Positions 41,111-46,898 of a stretch of 46,898 nt of DNA are shown here, in pieces. Within the stretch, counting starts at the first letter, position 1. Each line of letters opens with the position of its first letter. The position numbers and the translations under genes are program-made. The notes below the pieces were generated by a model. It was not told the origin of the DNA and ran no database searches. It saw nothing but the letters and a program-made list of their open reading frames with translations. The DNA is from CAZSNT01 sp964607765 (lineage in GTDB: Bacteria; Verrucomicrobiota; Lentisphaeria; Oligosphaerales; JABHEG01): positions 1 to 46,898 of the forward strand of contig CAZSNT010000075.1 in assembly GCA_964607765.1 (NCBI GenBank). The letters are read 5' to 3'.

Positions 41111-41139
41111 ACTATACCCGTAAATATGGGTCCGTGCAA
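41111..41139 (-). promoter_or_regulatory. Promoter of second VapBC pair
   Basis: On the minus strand TTGCAC (41139-41134), 17 bp and TATAGT (41116-41111), 25 bp before the start. The spacer contains ACCCATATTTACGGGT, a short imperfect palindrome that could be the antitoxin operator. Confidence 0.55.
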
Positions 41140-41343
41140 CTCCCCGAGTCGGTCTGGCGCAACCAGTAACGTGAGGAGCAGAGCGCTACCGTGCCGCTCG
41201 GGGGCCGCGCGGCCTACTTGCGGATGTACGGCGGGAAGCCCCTGACCGCGACGCGCCACCCGTAACTGAGGCATTACGATCTGGCCAATACAGGATGCGG
41301 GCAGCTCTGTGAGCGCGATGGCCCGGCCCTGAGCGTAACCACA

Positions 41344-44300
41344 TCACTCCCCAAGCTTTGCGCTCGACAAGGCTGTGATTAGGCCGGGGTGTAAGGCACG
41401 GTCGTAGATACGCACGTCGCGCAGGGCCCCGTTCAGGAACGCGCCGCCGTCCCGGACGCCGACGCAGATGCCCTTCCCGCCCCCGCCAATGCGGCAGGGC
41501 GTGCCGGAGTGCTCGCCGACCAACACGCCATCGACGAAGATCCGCGTCTCGCTCGCCTCGCCATCAAACGTGCCGGCGATGTGGTACCACCTGTTCGCGG
41601 CGAGCGTCTTCGGGGTCCGTGCGGAGCGCCACGACTTGCCCTCGACCTGCACGCTCAGGCTGACCGTGTAGGGAGCAGCAGTATTGTCCACCATGAGGCG
41701 GTAGTATTGGGGGCACTCCACGATGCCGGCTGCGCCTTTGTGCTGGACCTCGCCAAGCTTCACCCACGCACACAGCGTGACCGCATCGCGGATCGGCTCA
41801 CGGACAGTCAGCTGGGCCCTCCCGCACGTCTTGGCTGCGTCCGACCCGCACAGCAGAGCCTGGCTGCTGCCGACCGACTCGAAAGCCGGATTCTGCACGG
41901 TCAGGTTGGCTGCACGCCCCGATCTGTCCTCGACTGTGACCGGTCCGGTGGCAACGGGGCTCTCAAAAGTCCAACGGGCAAGAAGGTGAGACGCTGCCTG
42001 CGCCGCATCCGAAACCAGGAAGCGGCGTTTGAACACATGCAGCTGCTTGGCAACATCCAAAGACACGACGGGCAGCTCCGGACCGGTGCGGAGCGGCGCC
42101 ACGGTCAGCGGCTCCAAACCGCCCCACCCTTCGACCGCGGGAACATGAATCCAGGCAGAGGAGGTCTGAACAGGATAGTTGCAGACGCAGCCGCGCGCGA
42201 AGTTCGGGATGCTCACGATACCGCAGGCAGGTATGATGCTGTTGCTGCACCCGGACCGCATGTTGCGCAGGCGCTGCCGCCGGCCCGTCTCCAGGTCGAT
42301 GGTGCAGACGGTCTGCTCACGCAGGAAGGCCAGATTCACGTTCGCCACCGCGTAGTTGCAGCCGCCGCGTGAGAACAGACCGCCACGCATCACGTTGCCC
42401 GTCTCCAGGTCGATGAGGCGCGATGTCTGGTCCAGGGCCGTGTCCCCCATCACGATGATCGGCTGGCTCAGGTTGAGGTCTTTCTTCCAGATCAACGTCC
42501 CGTCCGCCGCGCCGAGCAGCAAGGCGGTTTTCTCACGACCGGCGATGACACAGCCGCGCTTCTCTGCAAACGCCAGCCAATCATCGCGTCCGCGGACGCT
42601 CAACCAACCGTTGGCGCCATGCTGCCTGTACGGTGCCCTGTGCTGGTGCTGCCAGCGCACAGCCCCCGTCTGTTCATCCAGGGCCAACACGGTGCTGACG
42701 CATTCCGTGACGCCTTCGCCACGACGCTGCCAGTATTCGTTCGCCAGCGGCGACATGGAGTCGGTACAGAAGACCATCCTCTGCCCCAGTGCCAACGCCT
42801 TGATATTGAACCTCTCGCTTGCCCGGCGCTTCCAGCGAAGCTCACCTGTCTCACGGTCAAAGCAGATCAGCATGTCCGCGTCCCACAGCCCTTTCTCGAT
42901 CGCCCCGGTATCGACGTCGGCACCGGCGATCAGAACGGTCGTGTCGGTGACAACAACGCCCGACGCCCGTGCCCCGGAATCCGCCCCCATTTCCCGGCCA
43001 TAACGAAAGGTCCGCAGCGGCACACCGGTTGCCGGGTCGTAGACAACACATTGTCCCTTCCCGGCCGCGTAGATGCCCTCCGGCCGGGATACGAAGCGAG
43101 TGATGAAGCCTCTCCGATCGCCCGTGCCCTGCTGTTTCCAGAGCAGACGCCCGGTATAGGCATCGTAGGCGATCAGCGTGCGACTGGACTGCTGCAGCGC
43201 GAACACGCGTCCTTCGACCACCTGCGGCTTCACGCCCCGCCCGTAGTCTTTGCTCTTGACGAAGCCGTGGTCCGGGCCATCGCCGTACCACAACGGCGCC
43301 AGGGGTGCCCTGACCAGTGCGTCCCGCGAGAAGTGACTCCTCGCCGGGTCTGCGGTCTCGTGCGTCCAATCCGCGGCGCCCGTCAATCCGCCGGGACGTC
43401 GAAGCCGGACCAACCCGGGACTGACCCGTTCCACAACACACCCATCCAGCCCGGCCTGCGCAGCCGCTGCCTCAACCTGCGCCGCCTGCACGGCAGTTCC
43501 CGTGTAACAGAGCGCCCCTCCGTACGGGTGGACCAGACGCCACAAACGCTCCAAGGCAGCTGCAGCGGGCGGCGCCCCGCCGCGAAGCCACAACACGGAC
43601 GCCAGACAGGCCGGGAGGAGAACAGTCTCAGGCGTGCCGGTGAACGCCTCCAAACGCGTGCCGTAGTCGGCGGATGGTCCGAACATATCCCGCAGCCTGT
43701 TCGCCACCTCGCTCGAGGCGGAGAGGGCAATGAGCCGCAAGTTCCCGCGCGCCAGGAATGCCGTCGCCTCCCCCGCGCTCAGGGCCCCGACGGCCACGCA
43801 TATGCCCTCGGCGTCGCGACTGGCTTCGAGCACAGCCGTCACGTCGGCCGGTGTCGTGCCCGAGACGGGCACAGGCGCGTGCCCCGCAGTGGGCGTTCCG
43901 CCCATCCCGGTCGCTGAGAAGCAGACAAGTGTGCCGTTGGCCAGGCTCACGAGCAGCCGGTCATGTGCCGCTATCATCGACACCGGTTGATGTTCGAATC
44001 TGTGCTTCCACACAACTCTCGCCGGGGGGACGGCTCCCGTGAGCTCAAGCGCCACAGCCCAGCAGCCAACATGCCCGTACAAGCGTGCGCCCGCCTTGAG
44101 AAACAGCCTGGAGCCGCCCGACAGCCCAACGTGCACACGCATGCGCAGCGGCACATCCCAACGCAGCGGCTTGAGTGTCCTCTCGCCCTGCTTGCTTTTC
44201 CACTCGGACAGGACGGCCGCCGACAAATCATGCGCCAGGAACACCCCGTCCGCCAGGCTGTACGCGGTCTCACCGTCGAACACCGAGTCGGCAGTGCAGC

Positions 44301-45297
44301 CGGCAAAGTGCTTGTACGGGTGGATCGGTCCCTCAAACGCGTCGAACCTGGAAAAGTCGAACTTGCCGGGCGCTTCGGAGCCCAATTGCAGCCACTTGTT
44401 ACCCACCTCACGGAAGTCGATCAAGCTGATCACGCCCGCTTTCCCGACAAAGCCGTAATCCCCACCCAGGGCGACGCGGCAATCGCCGCGCCGGTACCCC
44501 TGCACAAAATGGTAGAGCGTGCCATCGGCACGGTTCAGCGCGACCGGTTGCGACCGCCCGTTCGGCACGACCAGCCGGTCGCCCGCGATCAGCAGATAGC
44601 CTTGGGGTGACATGCCGGCATCGAAGAGCTTGTTGTGGTCGATGCGGACCTGATCCATCAGTGACAGGCGCGCATTCTGCCACACACGGGTGCCATCCGC
44701 AACCCTGACCGCGTGGACAGTGACCCCCATAGTGGGCCACGCGCCGCCGGCAAAGTACACCACGCCGTCCGCCGCGACCGCCCCCCCCCGCACCGGCCAC
44801 TGACTGATCAGGCGATTGTTCCCGAGCAAGCGCATGTCGGGGCGGCCATCCGGATAGGCCTTCATCTGCCAGCGCAGCGATCCGTCCGCCAGGTTCAGGC
44901 ACCGAAACGTACCGTCGTCAGATCCAAACAACACGCTGCCGCGGTGCAGTACGGGAGCGAGCCGCACAGGCGCCTCGGTGTAATGACACCATATCGGGGC
45001 GCCGTCTGTGGCTGAGAATCCACGCACGCTGCCGTCAACCGGGCTGCCGACGACAACGATGCCCTCCGCGCAGACAGGCTCGTACGCGCGGTCAAACTGC
45101 TGCCGCGGCTCGTTGGGAAACGCAGGCTCGAAGGCAGGAAACGCTCGTCGCCAGGCGGGTGCCAATTCGGCCGGCAGAGCAGCAGCAGAACATGCCGAAC
45201 GCCGGACGTCGCAGCGAAACGTCGGCCAATCAGCAGCAGCACGGGTTCCGCCGGCCACGGCGACGGCCACGAGAAACGGGTAGGCGATGAGTCTCAT
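41344..45297 (-). CDS. Secreted PQQ-like beta-propeller protein with degenerate methyltransferase insert and C-terminal LamG domain
   Basis: A 1317-residue protein with a signal peptide (LIAYPFLVAVAVAGGTRAAA). Residues about 24-475 are the first propeller half with WD/PQQ-like blades (GSVRGFSATDGAPIW, GTFRCLNLADGSLRWQ). Residues about 480-645 match the class I methyltransferase domain that interrupts such propellers in Planctomycetes and Lentisphaerae (LRLIALSASSEVANRLRDMF, VHPYGGALCYTG, then DWTHETADPARSHFSRDALV), but the SAM glycine motif is not kept. The propeller resumes to about 1090 (GRLLWKQQGTGD, GELRWKRRA, LIDLETGNVM). Residues about 1104-1310 are a LamG/concanavalin-like domain (WTFESP, VTLCAWVKLG, RWYHIAGTFDG, RIFVDGVLVGE, LRDVRIYDRALHPG). 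Probably a surface carbohydrate- or protein-binding protein; no enzyme activity is apparent. Confidence 0.88.
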   Translation of the reverse strand: MRLIAYPFLVAVAVAGGTRAAADWPTFRCDVRRSACSAAALPAELAPAWRRAFPAFEPAFPNEPRQQFDRAYEPVCAEGIVVVGSPVDGSVRGFSATDGAPIWCHYTEAPVRLAPVLHRGSVLFGSDDGTFRCLNLADGSLRWQMKAYPDGRPDMRLLGNNRLISQWPVRGGAVAADGVVYFAGGAWPTMGVTVHAVRVADGTRVWQNARLSLMDQVRIDHNKLFDAGMSPQGYLLIAGDRLVVPNGRSQPVALNRADGTLYHFVQGYRRGDCRVALGGDYGFVGKAGVISLIDFREVGNKWLQLGSEAPGKFDFSRFDAFEGPIHPYKHFAGCTADSVFDGETAYSLADGVFLAHDLSAAVLSEWKSKQGERTLKPLRWDVPLRMRVHVGLSGGSRLFLKAGARLYGHVGCWAVALELTGAVPPARVVWKHRFEHQPVSMIAAHDRLLVSLANGTLVCFSATGMGGTPTAGHAPVPVSGTTPADVTAVLEASRDAEGICVAVGALSAGEATAFLARGNLRLIALSASSEVANRLRDMFGPSADYGTRLEAFTGTPETVLLPACLASVLWLRGGAPPAAAALERLWRLVHPYGGALCYTGTAVQAAQVEAAAAQAGLDGCVVERVSPGLVRLRRPGGLTGAADWTHETADPARSHFSRDALVRAPLAPLWYGDGPDHGFVKSKDYGRGVKPQVVEGRVFALQQSSRTLIAYDAYTGRLLWKQQGTGDRRGFITRFVSRPEGIYAAGKGQCVVYDPATGVPLRTFRYGREMGADSGARASGVVVTDTTVLIAGADVDTGAIEKGLWDADMLICFDRETGELRWKRRASERFNIKALALGQRMVFCTDSMSPLANEYWQRRGEGVTECVSTVLALDEQTGAVRWQHQHRAPYRQHGANGWLSVRGRDDWLAFAEKRGCVIAGREKTALLLGAADGTLIWKKDLNLSQPIIVMGDTALDQTSRLIDLETGNVMRGGLFSRGGCNYAVANVNLAFLREQTVCTIDLETGRRQRLRNMRSGCSNSIIPACGIVSIPNFARGCVCNYPVQTSSAWIHVPAVEGWGGLEPLTVAPLRTGPELPVVSLDVAKQLHVFKRRFLVSDAAQAASHLLARWTFESPVATGPVTVEDRSGRAANLTVQNPAFESVGSSQALLCGSDAAKTCGRAQLTVREPIRDAVTLCAWVKLGEVQHKGAAGIVECPQYYRLMVDNTAAPYTVSLSVQVEGKSWRSARTPKTLAANRWYHIAGTFDGEASETRIFVDGVLVGEHSGTPCRIGGGGKGICVGVRDGGAFLNGALRDVRIYDRALHPGLITALSSAKLGE

Positions 45298-45408
45298 ACT
45301 GGGCTCCGGGCAAACCTGTCACGCTGTTCGGTACGCGAAGTCACGGCTGACAAGAGGCAGCCTGTACCGTCCTGTTGTCCCGCCAGTGGGACAGGGAAAC
45401 GAGGGAAC

Positions 45409-46563
45409 TCAACGGTCAGCCAACGCATCACGGATGCTGTGCACGGGGGCAACGCGAACGCCGCGCTTGATGTCATACGGCTCGTCTACCAGTGCCGCAA
45501 CCCAGGCCTGATCGGGTTGCAGGTCATCCAGGGCGTTCCAGAACCCCCGCTCCAGACGGGGGGCCCGACTTGCCTTCATCTCGATCGCTGTCAGCCGGCC
45601 CCCTTCGCGGACGAGCAGGTCCACTTCGGCCCCGGCAGACGTTCGGTAGAACGACAGCTCCGCGTTCGGAACAGCGGCCGCAACCTGCTCGACCACATAG
45701 CCCTCCCACGAAGCTCCCCTGACCGGATGCCCGTGCAGCGCATCGATCCCCTCAATGCGCAACAGCTGGTGCAGAAGACCGGAATCGCGGAGATAGACGC
45801 GGGGAGATTTCACAAGTCGCTTCTTCACATTGGCCGTCGCGGGAGGCAGACTTCGCAGCATGTACGCCTTCTCCAGGATACTGAGATAGTGCGAAGCCGT
45901 CTTGCCGCTGACGCCAAGTGAAGCGGACACTTTGGCATGGTTCCAGAGCTCTCCATGCAGATGAGCGCACATCTGCCAGAAACTGCGCAACACGGAGGAC
46001 GGGACACGTATGCCGAGCTGCGGAATGTCCCGCTCCAGGAACGTCTGAATGAAATTCTCGCGCCACGCCAGGCTCAGACGCTCGCTGGGAGCAAGAAAGC
46101 TCCGTGGGAAACCCCCGCGCATCCACAGCCTGCGCTGGAGATCCGACCCGACTTCGGCCTCCGTGAAGGGCGTCAGCTCAAGATGGCCAATACGCCCCGC
46201 CAACGTCTCGGATGACTGCCGAAGCTGCTGCGGCGAGGCCGAACCCAGGACAAGAAACTGACCGCCTTCGCCGGTCTCATCACAGAGACTGCGGAGCAAG
46301 GGAAACAGGTCTGGTGCGCGCTGGATCTCGTCCAGACACACAAGGTGCCGACGATGTTCGTGGAGGAACGTCTCGGCGTCGGCCAGCTTCGCCAGATCGG
46401 AAGGACGCTCCAGGTCCAGATACAGCGCGTCCGGCACGCGTTTCAGAAAGACCTTCGCCAACGTCGTCTTGCCGCATTGGCGTGGTCCCAGGATTGCGGT
46501 AACCGGGAAATAGCCGACATATTCGGCGATCCTGCTCTGCAGCGTCCTGTCGACAATCTTCAT
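45409..46563 (-). CDS. ATPase with C-terminal DUF4143 (AAA_14 family)
   Basis: A 384-residue protein from ATG 46563; the frame continues to 46890 only because the 66-bp repeats are open in it. Walker A GPRQCGKTTL, Walker B HLVCLDEIQRAPDLFPLLRSL, sensor FLVLGSASPQQL, then a winged-helix stretch (ASLGVSGKTASHYLSILEKAYMLRSLPP) and a C-terminal nuclease-like DUF4143 fold (SFYRTSAGAEVDLLVREGGRLTAIEMKAS with the E-V-D...E-M-K order of PD-(D/E)XK sites). Function of this large family is unsettled. A promoter abuts the start codon. Confidence 0.93.
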   Translation of the reverse strand: MKIVDRTLQSRIAEYVGYFPVTAILGPRQCGKTTLAKVFLKRVPDALYLDLERPSDLAKLADAETFLHEHRRHLVCLDEIQRAPDLFPLLRSLCDETGEGGQFLVLGSASPQQLRQSSETLAGRIGHLELTPFTEAEVGSDLQRRLWMRGGFPRSFLAPSERLSLAWRENFIQTFLERDIPQLGIRVPSSVLRSFWQMCAHLHGELWNHAKVSASLGVSGKTASHYLSILEKAYMLRSLPPATANVKKRLVKSPRVYLRDSGLLHQLLRIEGIDALHGHPVRGASWEGYVVEQVAAAVPNAELSFYRTSAGAEVDLLVREGGRLTAIEMKASRAPRLERGFWNALDDLQPDQAWVAALVDEPYDIKRGVRVAPVHSIRDALADR

Positions 46564-46569
46564 GCTTGC

Positions 46570-46598
46570 AATATAGGAGACTGCCTCCCGATTTGCAA
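46570..46598 (-). promoter_or_regulatory. Promoter of the DUF4143 ATPase, probably leaderless
   Basis: On the minus strand TTGCAA (46598-46593), 17 bp and TATATT (46575-46570). Transcription should begin six to seven bases later, on or next to the ATG at 46563. No ribosome site is seen. Confidence 0.65.
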
Positions 46599-46644
46599 GA
46601 TCACTGCTGCTGTCCTGGCAATGCCTCAGAGTTACGTGAGGCGT

Positions 46645-46867
46645 CCCCCGTAGCCCGGCTCTCCCGAGTCGGGTGTCCTTGTCGTTCCGCCCTATCCGGA
46701 GGCACGGCAACCCCCGTAGCCCGGCTCTCCCGAGTCGGGTGTCCTTGTCGTTCCGCCCTATCCGGAGGCACGGCAACCCCCGTAGCCCGGCTCTCCCGAG
46801 CCGGGTGTCCTTGTCGTTCCGCCCTATCCGGAGGCACGGCAGCACACCCGGCTCAGGAGAGCCGGGC
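46645..46867. repeat. 66-bp tandem repeat array ending in an inverted REP arm
   Basis: Three head-to-tail 66-bp units start at 46645, 46711 and 46777. Each holds CCCGGCTC..GAGTCGGG or its symmetric form. The array ends (46843-46867) with the inverted arm CACCCGGCTCAGGAGAGCCG that also ends the element at 39531-39624. Apart from the promoter at 46570-46598, the gap 46564-46898 shows nothing else. Confidence 0.92.
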
Positions 46868-46898
46868 CTGGCGTTTGGACATTTGGCCATGGCCCTCG

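Noticed and set aside
45376..45394. TGTCCC..GGGACA hairpin between the propeller and ATPase genes as a terminator
   Set aside because: Only six pairs and no T-run on either strand.
46645..46867. CRISPR array
   Set aside because: Units are tandem and near identical over the full 66 bp without variable spacers.
46564..46890. N-terminal extension of the DUF4143 ATPase by 109 codons
   Set aside because: The extra residues are three copies of a 22-residue translation of the 66-bp intergenic repeat; the promoter and the family start both point to ATG 46563.

Overview
This is a GC-rich bacterial chromosome segment, most likely from the PVC group (Lentisphaerota, Kiritimatiellota or a relative). 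The evidence is two large-pilin-like proteins with an FTL(V/I)ELL leader and a late 'DGH' motif, secreted PQQ-propeller/LamG and TPR-like proteins, a LolA-like TP-0789-type protein, sigma-54 and ECF regulation, and many intergenic repeat arrays. No rRNA, tRNA, IS element or CRISPR was seen. The assignment is inference from gene content; no marker gene is present.

Layout. 0-10.6 kb: two secreted proteins of unknown role, a nitroreductase, a GIY-YIG nuclease, a DUF4380-like protein, the aroK-aroC pair (11-bp overlap), two pseudopilins and a small membrane protein. 10.8-15.8 kb: four co-directional genes, a WXG100-like protein, a helical 173-residue protein, a second short WXG-like protein and a 1310-residue FtsK/EssC-like membrane ATPase, which look like a minimal type VII-like secretion module in a presumed diderm. 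15.9-16.6 kb: an AbrB-type antitoxin with a PIN toxin. 16.6-19.6 kb: an ECF sigma factor and a membrane anti-sigma fused to the flanks of a VWA/YfbK protein without the VWA core. 19.6-24.5 kb: a NifA/NtrC-type activator divergent from an operon for an outer-membrane barrel, AmtB and a P-II protein, with a candidate -24/-12 promoter and paired upstream repeats, followed by a relic of a second amtB. 24.6-27.4 kb: an O-antigen-ligase-like protein fused to a sugar-binding-like domain, coupled to a LolA-like protein. 27.5-30.8 kb (minus): a repeat-rich helical secreted protein and an AI-2E/PerM family permease. 31.1-36.8 kb: a YiiX-like permuted papain-fold protein, MlaE with a STAS domain, MlaF, MlaD/MCE and a PqiC-like lipoprotein, an outer-membrane lipid-transport operon interrupted by a hairpin/heptamer repeat array. 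37.1-39.5 kb: a zinc-ribbon Ser/Thr kinase behind a near-consensus sigma-54 promoter. 39.5-46.9 kb: a REPIN-like element, a cyclase/kynurenine-formamidase-like enzyme, a second VapBC pair, a giant secreted PQQ-propeller/pseudo-methyltransferase/LamG protein, and a DUF4143 ATPase beside a 66-bp repeat array.

The most interesting items are the WXG100-FtsK module, the VWA-less anti-sigma fusion, the YiiX-like enzyme wired into an Mla operon, and the repeat family whose first bases supply the stop codon of the preceding gene at two unrelated loci. Several promoters share a TTGCA(N)-N17-TATNNT form, and two of them sit so close to the start codon that the messages would be leaderless.
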